Of a stretch of 64,000 bases of DNA, positions 30,292 through 37,995 are shown piece by piece; within the stretch, counting starts at the first letter, position 1; each line of letters begins with the position of its first letter. The notes beneath the pieces are model-generated. The model was not told where the DNA came from, searched no databases, and saw nothing but the letters and a program-made list of their open reading frames with translations. Source of the stretch: Sphingopyxis macrogoltabida (GTDB lineage Bacteria; Pseudomonadota; Alphaproteobacteria; Sphingomonadales; Sphingomonadaceae); assembly GCF_001307295.1 (NCBI RefSeq), contig NZ_CP012700.1:4405001-4469000 (forward strand). Direction: 5' to 3'. Position numbers and translations under genes: made by a program.

Positions 30292-31602
30292 ATGACCGTC
30301 ACCACCCGCTTCGCCCCCTCGCCGACCGGCAGCCTGCATGTCGGCAACGTCCGCACCGCGCTCCACAACTGGCTGTGGGCGCGCAAGCATGGCGGCCGGT
30401 TCCTGCTGCGCATCGACGACACCGACCTCGAACGCTCGAAAGAGGAATATGTCGAGGGCATCCGCGCCGACCTGGGCTGGCTGGGGCTCGACGTCGACGG
30501 CGAGGAGCGCCAGTCGGCGCGCTTCGACCTGTATGAGGCCGAATTTGCGAAGCTGCAGGCGGCGGGGCGCGTCTATGCCTGTTACGAGACGCCCAAGGAA
30601 CTCGACATCCGGCGCAAGATATTGCTGTCGCGCGGATTGCCGCCGGTTTACGAACGCAAGCCCGACGGGGCGCCGGTGCCCGACGGTATTGCACCGCACT
30701 GGCGCTTCCGGCTCGACCATGACGCGCCGATCGAATGGGCCGATATGGTTCGTGGGCCGCAGCATTTCGATCCAAAGACCATGTCCGATCCGGTCGTCCG
30801 CCGCGCCGACGGAAGCTGGCTTTACCTGCTGCCGAGCGTGATCGACGATATCGCGATGGGGATCAGCCATGTGGTGCGCGGCGAGGATCATGTGTCGAAC
30901 ACCGCTGCGCAGATCCAGATGTTCGACGCGCTTGGCGCGACACCGCCCGCCTTTGCGCACGAGGCGCTGCTCGTCGGTACCGAAGGCAAATTGTCGAAGC
31001 GGCTCGGCTCGCTCGGCATGGCGAGCCTGCGCGAGGAAGGCATCGAGCCGATCGCGCTCGTCGCGCTGCTCGCGCGGCTGGGAACAAGCGACTCGGTCGA
31101 GCCGGTGACCGATGTCGCCCCGCTGGTCGAGAGCATCGATTTCGCGCGCTTCGGCCGCGCCCCCGCGCGCTTCGACGAGGCCGAACTCGCGCTGCTCAAT
31201 CAGAAGATATTGCACCACACCGGCCATGCCGCGGTTGCCGGCCGGCTGCCCGCCGCGATCACGCCGGCGCGCTGGGAGGCGATCCGGCCGAATCTGGCGA
31301 CGGTCGCCGAAGCGGCCGAGTGGGTCGCGGTGTTCGACGGGCCCTTTACGCCCCTAGCGGCGGAGGCGGCCGACCGGCCGGTGCTCGCCGCCGCAGCCGC
31401 CGCGGCGCCCGGCATTGACTGGGGCGCCGACCCTTGGCACGCGCTGACCGGCGCAGCGAAAGAGGCGACCGGCGCCAAGGGCCGCGCGTTGTTCCTGCCG
31501 CTGCGCCGCGCGCTGACCGGGCGCGATCATGGTCCCGATATGGGCGAGCTGCTGCCGTTGATCGACAAGGATCAGGCGGTGGCGCGGCTTTCCGCCGGCT
31601 GA
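30292..31602 (+). CDS. gltX: Glutamate--tRNA ligase (short type)
   Basis: A 436-residue class I synthetase. The HIGH-type motif is PSPTGSLHVGNVRTALHNW, and the KMSKS-type is GKLSKRLGSLG. It is about 30 residues shorter than canonical GltX, as in the second alphaproteobacterial GltX form, which may preferentially charge tRNA-Gln for the amidotransferase route. That preference cannot be read from sequence. It follows nadE by 35 bases. Confidence 0.94.
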   Translation: MTVTTRFAPSPTGSLHVGNVRTALHNWLWARKHGGRFLLRIDDTDLERSKEEYVEGIRADLGWLGLDVDGEERQSARFDLYEAEFAKLQAAGRVYACYETPKELDIRRKILLSRGLPPVYERKPDGAPVPDGIAPHWRFRLDHDAPIEWADMVRGPQHFDPKTMSDPVVRRADGSWLYLLPSVIDDIAMGISHVVRGEDHVSNTAAQIQMFDALGATPPAFAHEALLVGTEGKLSKRLGSLGMASLREEGIEPIALVALLARLGTSDSVEPVTDVAPLVESIDFARFGRAPARFDEAELALLNQKILHHTGHAAVAGRLPAAITPARWEAIRPNLATVAEAAEWVAVFDGPFTPLAAEAADRPVLAAAAAAAPGIDWGADPWHALTGAAKEATGAKGRALFLPLRRALTGRDHGPDMGELLPLIDKDQAVARLSAG

Positions 31603-31644
31603 TCCATCGCGCTTGACCGTGGCGGACTTTGCCGATCAGGCCGC

Positions 31645-31673
31645 TTGACAATATCTGTAACGTTATATTATCT
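31645..31673 (+). promoter_or_regulatory. Likely promoter of the tonB-like gene with an AT-rich dyad
   Basis: A perfect -35 box TTGACA (31645-31650) is followed 17 bases later by TTATCT (31668-31673). The spacer contains TAACGTTA, a perfect 8-bp palindrome, running into GTTATATTATC. This stretch is strikingly AT-rich for this genome. A zinc (Zur-like) operator is one possible reading but is only an inference. Confidence 0.5.
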
Positions 31674-31747
31674 CATCACCATGGCTTGGCCGATAGCGGC
31701 GGTCGATACGCAGCGGGGCCGGGTCACCCAAGGCAAGGAGAGATGCC

Positions 31748-32482
31748 ATGACCCTGATACCCATGCTTTCGGCGATCGCCGCGACGCCCCGCACGGCGCC
31801 GGCGCCCGCTGGCCCATTGATGCTTTCGCCGCGCGACAGCTATGGCGCCGGTAACCGACACCGTCCTGTCGCCGCGCTACTCGCGATCGGCCTGCCCGCC
31901 GCGCTGGTCGTCGCGGTGGCGCTGTCGCCGATGATCATCAAGGAACCGCCGCGCACGGCGGACAAGCCTTGGACGACCATTTTCCTACCGAAGCCCGACA
32001 AGCCCGAGCCGCCGAAGCCCAGAGCCGAGCCGCAGGCGCAGCCGAGGACTTCGCAGCCGATCGAAACGGTCGACCCCCTCGTCGATACGACGCCGATCCG
32101 CGATGTCTTCGTCGATAAGGGACCGGTCGTGATCGATCCGCGGCCCTTGCCGCCGGGCCCTCCCGTTTCGGTCGATCCCCCGGCCCCGCCGAAGCTGGTG
32201 CTCGCACAGCTCGACTCGCGCTATGCCGGATCGTTCCAGCCCGAATATCCGGCGCGCGAGCAGCGTGGCGGGATCGAGGGCGTGGTGACGGTGCGCGTGC
32301 TGATCGGCACCGACGGGCGCGTGAAGACGGTCGAACAGGTGAGCGGCGGCAATCCTGCCTTCTTCGAAGCGACGAAGCGGCGCGCGCTGGCGAAATGGCG
32401 GTTCAAACCCGCGACGCGCGGCGGGGTCGCCGAGGAAAGCTGGAAGGAAATGACCGTGCGCTTCGAGATCCGGAACGGCTGA
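31748..32482 (+). CDS. TonB-like energy transducer
   Basis: A 244-residue inner-membrane protein. A single anchor lies at residues ~42-60 (PVAALLAIGLPAALVVAVAL), then a Pro/Lys-rich periplasmic spacer (KPDKPEPPKPRAEPQ), and a C-terminal TonB domain from residue ~160 (FQPEYPAREQRGGIEGVVTV; KWRFKPATRGG). It passes proton-motive energy to outer-membrane TonB-dependent receptors with ExbB-ExbD. exbBD are not adjacent. AGGAGAGATGCC precedes ATG. Confidence 0.88.
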   Translation: MTLIPMLSAIAATPRTAPAPAGPLMLSPRDSYGAGNRHRPVAALLAIGLPAALVVAVALSPMIIKEPPRTADKPWTTIFLPKPDKPEPPKPRAEPQAQPRTSQPIETVDPLVDTTPIRDVFVDKGPVVIDPRPLPPGPPVSVDPPAPPKLVLAQLDSRYAGSFQPEYPAREQRGGIEGVVTVRVLIGTDGRVKTVEQVSGGNPAFFEATKRRALAKWRFKPATRGGVAEESWKEMTVRFEIRNG

Positions 32483-32506
32483 CCCCGTCTTCGGGACCCC
32501 TCCCGG

Positions 32507-32540
32507 GCGGGCGGCCGGGTGCCGTCCGCCCGCTCCTTTT
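32507..32540 (+). terminator. Terminator after the tonB-like gene
   Basis: GCGGGCGG (32507-32514) pairs with CCGCCCGC (32526-32533); the sequence continues TCCTTTTG. It is located 25 bases after the tonB stop. Confidence 0.6.
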
Positions 32541-32699
32541 GCTTGACAGGAGCGCCGAATCCAGTCAGAGGCGCGCGGATATCGGGGGCGGCGCCTGCGC
32601 GCGGCCCTCTATGTTTTTTCAGAGCAGCAGCCGGGGCCCGCGTCCCGCCGCATCGTCCGCCCCGGCGGCAGGTGCGAAGATTTTTCGAGGAACAGGGCC

Positions 32700-32867
32700 A
32701 TGGCCAAGCCGACGACCGTCAAGATCAAGCTGGTGAGCACCGCCGACACGGGCTTTTTCTATGTGACGAAAAAGAACCCCCGCACGATGACCGAAAAAAT
32801 GTCGGTGCGGAAGTACGACCCGCGTGCGCGCAAGCACGTCGAGTTCAAGGAAGCCAAGATCAAGTGA
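32700..32867 (+). CDS. rpmG: 50S ribosomal protein L33, cysteine-free
   Basis: A 55-residue L33 read directly from the sequence: [20 protein letters not shown], then [18 protein letters not shown] and [12 protein letters not shown]. It contains no cysteine, so it is the zinc-independent form. AGGAACAGGGCC lies before ATG at 32700. It stands alone, followed by terminators at 32877-32900 and 32936-32962. Confidence 0.96.
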   Translation: MAKPTTVKIKLVSTADTGFFYVTKKNPRTMTEKMSVRKYDPRARKHVEFKEAKIK

Positions 32868-32876
32868 CGTATCGAC

Positions 32877-32900
32877 CCGTTCAGCAACGCTGAACGGTTT
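32877..32900 (+). terminator. First hairpin after rpmG
   Basis: CCGTTCAGC (32877-32885) pairs with GCTGAACGG (32889-32897) around AAC, then TTT. It is a short intrinsic terminator 9 bases after the stop. Confidence 0.6.
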
Positions 32901-32911
32901 GGCGATGCGTC

Positions 32912-32931
32912 ATCCCCGCGAAGGCGGGGAT
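32912..32931. repeat. Single-hairpin CGTCATCCCCG unit
   Basis: ATCCCCGC (32912-32919) pairs with GCGGGGAT (32924-32931). It is preceded by CGTC, matching the start of the CGTCATCCCGG repeat family seen at 20019, 33021 and 52143, and is probably a half-unit. Confidence 0.5.
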
Positions 32932-32935
32932 CCAG

Positions 32936-32962
32936 AAGGGCGGCGATTGCGCCGCCCTTTTT
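32936..32962 (+). terminator. Strong terminator downstream of rpmG
   Basis: AAGGGCGGCG (32936-32945) pairs with CGCCGCCCTT (32950-32959), loop ATTG, then TTT. This is the strongest stop in the rpmG 3' region. Confidence 0.75.
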
Positions 32963-33020
32963 CGTGCGTGGCGAATGAGGGAATTGGGGGGTGGGAAGCG
33001 GCTGTTACCTCCCCCGCTTT

Positions 33021-33088
33021 CGTCATCCCGGACTTGATCCGGGATCCATAGCCGCGCCGTCGTTATCCCGGACCGGATCCGGGATGAC
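33021..33088. repeat. CGTCATCCCGG-family palindrome
   Basis: Arms at 33021-33045 and 33064-33088 pair except for a short internal mismatch of about 5 positions. Each arm is also self-complementary (ATCCCGGA.../TCCGGGAT). It lies between rpmG and the convergent patatin gene. Confidence 0.65.
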
Positions 33089-33124
33089 GAATGAAAAGGT
33101 CCGCTTTCGATCGTACCCCGCCTT

Positions 33125-34087
33125 TCAACTCAGCAACGGCTCCAGCGCCTCCCATTCGCGCTCGACGGCGCGGCGTCCGGCGTCGATCGCGGTGCGAATC
33201 TTCGCCGGATCGAATTCGAGCGTTTCGGAAAATTCCGCCTCGGGCTCGATAATCCGGATCGGCGCAAAGCGATAGCGCGATATCTGGACGTCGAGTGGGC
33301 GGAGGATGCGCGCCGCCTGCGCGCCGCCGACGCCTTCGGACTGGAGCGCGCGAAGCTGCGCCTCGCGCGCTGCGATCAGGTCGTTGATCAGCGCCGCGCC
33401 GGCGAGATCGTTCGCCGATACTTCCGATTGCAGGATATCGACCGCGCGCAGGCCGATCTTGATCAGATTCTTGTAGGTGCGGACCGGCCCCGGCTGCGGC
33501 GCGGGCGAGGCGCGGACCGCGATGACGCCGCGCGGGTTCATCTCGAGCGCGGCGCTGAGCGGCGTCACGTCGCGTACCCCGCCGTCGACCCATTGTTCCT
33601 CGGTGCCGTCGCTGGCGCGCGTCTTCAAGGGATCGAAGAAGAGCGGCATCGCGCAGCTCGCATAGACCCAGTTGTGGATGCCGGGCACGCTTTCGTCGAT
33701 GCTGCGATAGGTGCCGGCCCCGAGGTTGACGACGCCGAGCAGCAGCTTGCGACCGGCGACGCGCAATTTTTCCTCGTCGGCGAAATCCTTGAGCAGGCGT
33801 TTCAGCGGCGCGGCGTCGTAGATCGCATTCTCGCCGAGGATGCCGCCGACGACACCGAGCGGGCGCTCCTTGTAGATCGAGGCATTGCCGCGAAGCCCGA
33901 GCCAGGTGTCGAGCAGGCGCGGCACATCGTCCTGTGCGACCCCCAGCGCCTGAATCGCGCCGGTCGAGACGCCGGCGACGATGTCGATCCGGACGCCGCG
34001 GTTGACGACGAGTTCGTGGACGACGCCGACCTGGAACGCGCCCTTGGCGCCGCCGCCGCTGAGCACGATTGCGAGACCGCCTGCCAT
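33125..34087 (-). CDS. Patatin-like phospholipase
   Basis: A 320-residue cytoplasmic protein with the patatin catalytic dyad: glycine-rich oxyanion loop LSGGGAKGAFQVG near the start, nucleophile motif GVSTG (serine near residue 41), and the aspartate in VDGGVRD. The C-terminal part is unassigned. It likely hydrolyses acyl lipids. The substrate is unknown. It has no signal peptide. It is transcribed away from divK on the same strand, 76 bases downstream of it. Confidence 0.88.
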   Translation of the reverse strand: MAGGLAIVLSGGGAKGAFQVGVVHELVVNRGVRIDIVAGVSTGAIQALGVAQDDVPRLLDTWLGLRGNASIYKERPLGVVGGILGENAIYDAAPLKRLLKDFADEEKLRVAGRKLLLGVVNLGAGTYRSIDESVPGIHNWVYASCAMPLFFDPLKTRASDGTEEQWVDGGVRDVTPLSAALEMNPRGVIAVRASPAPQPGPVRTYKNLIKIGLRAVDILQSEVSANDLAGAALINDLIAAREAQLRALQSEGVGGAQAARILRPLDVQISRYRFAPIRIIEPEAEFSETLEFDPAKIRTAIDAGRRAVEREWEALEPLLS

Positions 34088-34163
34088 GTCCGCTCTCCTT
34101 CGATGACGGATGCAGTCTACAGGATTTCGGGTGGAGAGTCTGTTCCGGCGAACGACGTCGGAT

Positions 34164-34526
34164 TCAGGCGAAGGCGCCGACGCTTTCGATGAACATGATC
34201 ACCGAAATCGGTTTCGAGACATAGGCCTCCGCGCCCGCGGCGCGGATCTGGTCCTCGTCGCCCTTGCCGGCATAGGCGGTGACCGCCATGATCGGGACGG
34301 CGCGCAGCGTCAGGTCGGCCTTCATCTGGCCGATCAGTTCGAGCCCGCTGACATGCGGGAGCTGAATGTCCATGATGATGAGGTCGGGCGAAATCTCGCG
34401 CGCCCGGGCCAGCGCGTCGCGGCCGTCGCGCACGGGGTGGGCGCTATAGCCATGGGCATTCAGGAGGTCGCAGAAGAGGCGGAGGTTGAGCTCATTATCT
34501 TCGACGACCAGGATGGTCTTGCCCAT
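34164..34526 (-). CDS. divK: Single-domain response regulator, DivK type
   Basis: A 120-residue receiver with no output domain. The acidic pair is E9/D10, the phospho-acceptor is D53 (LIIMDIQLP), with T83 and K105 (VSKPIS) completing the site. High similarity to DivK (MGKTILVVEDNELNLRLFCD, AVTAYAGKGDEDQIRAAG) marks it as the cell-cycle regulator acting on DivJ/PleC and DivL. Start 34526 has GGGGAAGCG upstream; an in-frame GTG at 34544 is less likely. pleD, the usual partner gene, is not downstream. Confidence 0.9.
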   Translation of the reverse strand: MGKTILVVEDNELNLRLFCDLLNAHGYSAHPVRDGRDALARAREISPDLIIMDIQLPHVSGLELIGQMKADLTLRAVPIMAVTAYAGKGDEDQIRAAGAEAYVSKPISVIMFIESVGAFA

Positions 34527-34612
34527 GATTATTCGCTTCCCCACCTTGCGTCCGCGGACCGTTTAGGCGAATCGGGCCGCGGAAACAATCGCCTCGCCGA
34601 GTGAAGGATATG

Positions 34613-34876
34613 GGGTCAGAACCCTCCCATAGCGCGATCGAGGTTTGAAGCGATTTTGTTCAGGGCAAGGAAGCGAGGCGCCGGAATATGTCGATATTAC
34701 AAGGCTCGCTGACGCAGCCATGGACAAAATCGGTCAAATCCCGAAGGGACGTCGAAATGGCTTCGATCTCGTCTCCGCGCGGCCTTGCAGATGGAACCGC
34801 CATCGGCGGCGGCCACGCGAAGCCGATATCTTCGCCATTTCGACGCCTCGAACGCGCTATGGGAGGGTTCTGACCC
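34613..34876. mobile_element. MITE-like element with 31-bp terminal inverted repeats
   Basis: The ends at 34613-34643 and 34846-34876 are inverted repeats with 30 of 31 matching positions, starting GGGTCAGAACCCTCCCATAG. The 264-bp body has no transposase and further short inverted pairs (GATTTTGT/ACAAAATC; GTCGAAATGG/CCATTTCGAC), so the transcript could fold strongly. No clear target-site duplication is seen. The right end abuts the TTG codon at 34877. It could instead be a large structured intergenic repeat. Confidence 0.6.
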
Positions 34877-35152
34877 TTGGTGCAGGAAGCCGATGAAGCA
34901 CTGGCGCTGCAGGTGCTGGGCTGGATCTTGACCGACGAACCGCGCGCCGAACGGCTGCTCGGCATGACGGGACTTACCCCAGCGGTGCTTCGCGAATCGC
35001 TCGGGCAGCGGGCGACGCTGGCGGCGATCCTCGGCTTTCTGACGGCGCACGAGCCCGACCTTGTCGCGTGCGCCGACGCGCTCGATATCGAACCCGAAGC
35101 GCTGGCCGCCGCCGCGCGCCGCCTGGAAGGCGATGAAAGGATAGATGCATGA
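34877..35152 (+). CDS. DUF3572 family protein
   Basis: A 91-residue helical protein with ALQVLGWILTDEPRAERLLG and FLTAHEPDLVACADALDIEP, which I recognise as DUF3572, an alphaproteobacterial family of unknown function. The best start is TTG at 34877 (or GTG at 34880), immediately after the MITE-like element; no ATG or ribosome-binding site is available, suggesting the insertion replaced the native start region. The stop overlaps the next gene as ATGA. Confidence 0.82.
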   Translation: MVQEADEALALQVLGWILTDEPRAERLLGMTGLTPAVLRESLGQRATLAAILGFLTAHEPDLVACADALDIEPEALAAAARRLEGDERIDA

Positions 35153-35790
35153 CCCGCCCTCTGGTGATCACCGACTGCGACGAGGTGCTGATGCACATGG
35201 TCGTGCCCTTCGCCGAATGGGTCGACGCCGAACATGGCGTGCTGTTCCGGATGGAGGATGCGAGCTTCGCGAATGCGCTGAAGCGCAAGGAATGCGGTAC
35301 GCCGCTGGAGGCAGCCGAGGTGTGGCCGCTGCTCGACGGGTTTTTCCGCGCCGAGATGGGCCGCCAGCACCCGATCCCCGGTGCGCTCGCGGCGATGGCG
35401 GCGATCGCCGAGCACGCCGATCTCGTCGTGCTGACCAACGTCGGCCCCGAGCATCAGCAGGGGCGGATCGACCAGCTTGCCGCGCACGGCTTTCACGCGC
35501 CGGTGATCGGCAGCCGCGGCGGCAAGGGCGAGCCCGTGCGCCGGCTAATCGACGAGTATCAGCCTTCGGTCGCGGTGTTCATCGACGACCTCGCCGGCCA
35601 TCATCACTCGGTCGCGATCGAGGCACCCGGTGTGTGGCGGCTGCATCTGGTCGGCGAACCCGCGATTGCCGACAAGATCGCGCCGGCGAAACACGCGCAT
35701 GCGCGAATCGACGATTGGAAAGAGGCGCAGGGCTGGATATTGGCGCGGCTTGCCGAAAACATCCCCGCCCCGGCCCCCGAACCGGTTTAA
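35149..35790 (+). CDS. HAD-superfamily hydrolase
   Basis: A 213-residue protein with HAD motifs in slightly unusual form: motif I near ITDCDEVLMHM (Asp nucleophile), motif II VVLTNVGPEH, and motif IV VAVFIDDLAGHHHS. Likely a phosphatase. The substrate is unknown. It is coupled to the DUF3572 gene by a 4-base overlap and followed after 10 bases by a RidA gene. Confidence 0.82.
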   Translation: MTRPLVITDCDEVLMHMVVPFAEWVDAEHGVLFRMEDASFANALKRKECGTPLEAAEVWPLLDGFFRAEMGRQHPIPGALAAMAAIAEHADLVVLTNVGPEHQQGRIDQLAAHGFHAPVIGSRGGKGEPVRRLIDEYQPSVAVFIDDLAGHHHSVAIEAPGVWRLHLVGEPAIADKIAPAKHAHARIDDWKEAQGWILARLAENIPAPAPEPV

Positions 35791-35800
35791 GAAGGAAAAG

Positions 35801-36268
35801 ATGATGGATATCGCCGCCAAGCTTGCCGAACTCGGCCTCGAACTTCCCAAGCCCGCGGCGCCGGTCGCTGCCTATGTGCCCGCCGTCGAGCTGGGCGGGC
35901 TATTGCACATCAGCGGGCAATTGCCGTTCCGCGACGGACAGGTCGTCACCGGGCGGCTCGGCACCGACATGGACGAGGCAACGGGCTATGACGCCGCGCG
36001 CCGCTGCGCGCTGATGCTCGTCGCGCAGATCGGCCGCGCGGTCGACGGCGACTGGTCGCGGGTCGAAAAAATCGTGAAACTGGGCGTCTATGTGAACAGC
36101 GACCCCGCCTTCACCGCGCAGCCGAAGGTCGCGAACGGCGCGTCGGAACTGATGGAATCTTTGTTCGGCGAAGCGGGCCGCCATGCGCGCAGCGCGGTCG
36201 GCGTCGCGGTGCTTCCGCTCGGTGCCGCGGTCGAGGTCGACGCGATCGTCGCGGTGAAGTCCGCCTAA
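35801..36268 (+). CDS. RidA/YjgF family protein
   Basis: A 155-residue RidA-like protein (family usually 125-155). LLHISGQLPFRDGQVVTGRL and the C-terminal SAVGVAVLPLGAAVEVDAIV fit the family. RidA members hydrolyse reactive enamines/imines, but the catalytic Arg typical of true RidA (…RxxV…) is replaced in this subgroup, so activity is uncertain. Two adjacent ATG codons (35801, 35804) follow AAGGAAAAG. Confidence 0.85.
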   Translation: MMDIAAKLAELGLELPKPAAPVAAYVPAVELGGLLHISGQLPFRDGQVVTGRLGTDMDEATGYDAARRCALMLVAQIGRAVDGDWSRVEKIVKLGVYVNSDPAFTAQPKVANGASELMESLFGEAGRHARSAVGVAVLPLGAAVEVDAIVAVKSA

Positions 36269-36276
36269 GGACGCCG

Positions 36277-37425
36277 GTGGCCGAAGCCGACCCGCCCGCC
36301 CGGACGATCTCGCTCGGCAGCGGTGTCGCCGCGCTCGACGCGGCGGCGTGGGACGCGCTGGCGGGCGGCGGCAATCCCTTCGTCGGGCATGATTTCCTGT
36401 CGCTGCTCGAAGAATCGGGCAGCGTCGGGCCGGGCACCGGTTGGCAAGCGGCGCCGCTGCTCGTCGAGGATGAGGCAGGGGTGCTGGTCGCCGCGGCGCC
36501 CGCCTATCTGAAGGCGCACAGCCAGGGCGAATATGTCTTCGATCAGGGCTGGGCCGATGCCTGGGCACGCGCCGGCGGCGATTATTATCCGAAGCTGCAG
36601 ATCGCGGCGCCGTTCACGCCGGTGCCAGGGCCGCGGCTGCTGGCGTCGGACGACGGCGACGCGGCGCTGCTGATCCGCGCTGCCGAGGCGGTGGTGCGGC
36701 AGAACGGCCTGTCGTCGGCGCACGCCACTTTCGTGGCGCCCGAACAGATGCCGCTGTTCGAGACGGCGGGCTGGCTGGTCCGCCGCGACATCCAGTTTCA
36801 TTTCGCCAACGCGGGCTATGCGAGCTTCGACGATTTTCTCGCGACGCTGACCTCGGCGAAGCGCAAGCAGCTTCGCAAGGAACGCGCCCGCGCAGTCGAA
36901 GGCCTGCGCGTCGAGGAGCTCACCGGCGACGCGCTCCGCCCCGAACATTGGGACGCGATGTGGCAATTTTATCAGGACACCGGCGCGCGCAAATGGGGGC
37001 ATCCCTACCTGACGCGCGAAGCGTTCGACCTGATGGGCGCGCGCATGGCCGACCGGATCGTCCTCGTCCTCGCCTATGACGAGGCCAAACCCGTGGCGGG
37101 GGCGATGCATTTCGTCGGCGCCGACACGCTGTACGGCCGCTACTGGGGCTGCCTCGTCGACATCCCCTATCTGCATTTCGAGCTATGCTATTACCGGGCG
37201 ATCGACATGGCGATCGCGCGCGGCCTCAGCCGGGTCGAGGCGGGCGCGCAGGGCGGGCACAAGCTCGCCCGCGGTTACGGCCCTGTCGCGACCTGGTCGG
37301 CGCATTTTATCGCCGACCCGGGATTTCGCCGCGCGGTCGCGGATTTCCTCGAACAGGAACGCCGCGCCGAAGAAACGGAGATGGAATGGCTCGAAGGGCA
37401 TATGCCCTTCAGGCGGAAGGGTTAG
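36277..37425 (+). CDS. COG3146-type GNAT/FemAB-like N-acyltransferase, GTG start
   Basis: A 382-residue predicted N-acyltransferase. Recognisable blocks are ALAGGGNPFVGHDFLSLLEE, GEYVFDQGWADAW, YYPKLQIAAPFTPVPGPRLL and RVEAGAQGGHKLARGY. The family resembles FemAB aminoacyl transferases but its substrate is unknown. The start is GTG at 36277, 8 bases after the RidA stop; no ATG fits. It is the last gene of the DUF3572-HAD-RidA run. Confidence 0.85.
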   Translation: MAEADPPARTISLGSGVAALDAAAWDALAGGGNPFVGHDFLSLLEESGSVGPGTGWQAAPLLVEDEAGVLVAAAPAYLKAHSQGEYVFDQGWADAWARAGGDYYPKLQIAAPFTPVPGPRLLASDDGDAALLIRAAEAVVRQNGLSSAHATFVAPEQMPLFETAGWLVRRDIQFHFANAGYASFDDFLATLTSAKRKQLRKERARAVEGLRVEELTGDALRPEHWDAMWQFYQDTGARKWGHPYLTREAFDLMGARMADRIVLVLAYDEAKPVAGAMHFVGADTLYGRYWGCLVDIPYLHFELCYYRAIDMAIARGLSRVEAGAQGGHKLARGYGPVATWSAHFIADPGFRRAVADFLEQERRAEETEMEWLEGHMPFRRKG

Positions 37426-37439
37426 GGACTCTGCTCAAT

Positions 37440-37525
37440 CCCGTTCGTGTCGAGCGAAGTCGAGACACCCCACGATAATAGGCGTTGACCCGATGGGCAT
37501 CTCGACTTCGCTCGATGCGAGCGGG
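37440..37525. repeat. Two-hairpin REP-like unit, copy 1
   Basis: First hairpin 37447-37468 has stem GTGTC/GACAC; second 37497-37518 has stem GCATC/GATGC. Both enclose the TCGAGCGAAGTCGAGA core, in opposite orientation, so the two halves also pair with each other. It lies at the 3' ends of two convergent genes. Other copies: 42118, 43709, 63309. Confidence 0.8.
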
Positions 37526-37542
37526 AGAAGAGACCTGAAATC

Positions 37543-37857
37543 TCAGGCCGCGAAGCGGCGGGCGGCGGGACGGCGGGCCGTCTCGTCGAGCCAGGCGCGC
37601 GCCTGGCGCTGCGCTTCGGCGATTTCGTCGCGGCTCATTTCGTCGGACAGGTCGGCGCGGCATTGCTGGCCTTCCTTGTTGCCGCCGAGCGCCGCGAGGT
37701 TGAACCATTTATGCGCCTGGATGAGGTCGACATCGACCCCGCCGGTGCCGGTCGAGAAAGCGATACCAAGATCGAAATAGGCATTGGCGTCGCCGCGCGC
37801 CGCGTCGAGCAGCCGGCTTTCGATCAGATACTGGGCAGACTTCAGACTGTTTGCCAT
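37543..37857 (-). CDS. SEL1-repeat-like small protein
   Basis: A 104-residue protein whose central part (ANAYFDLGIAFSTGTGGVDV, AHKWFNLAALGGNKEG) looks like one to two SEL1-type helical repeats used for protein binding. The C-terminus is basic. Start 37857 has AAAGGGGGTTATC upstream. Function unknown. No signal peptide. Confidence 0.8.
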   Translation of the reverse strand: MANSLKSAQYLIESRLLDAARGDANAYFDLGIAFSTGTGGVDVDLIQAHKWFNLAALGGNKEGQQCRADLSDEMSRDEIAEAQRQARAWLDETARRPAARRFAA

Positions 37858-37995
37858 GATAACCCCCTTTGCCTCCACCCCACATGGAGACCTCGGAGTC
37901 CAACCTTGCGGCTTATGGTCAACAAAGCGTTAACGATGGCGTGACTTTTTCGGTGATAAGTACCGAAACCGTCGGAATTCTGAGGTTTTCTTCCG

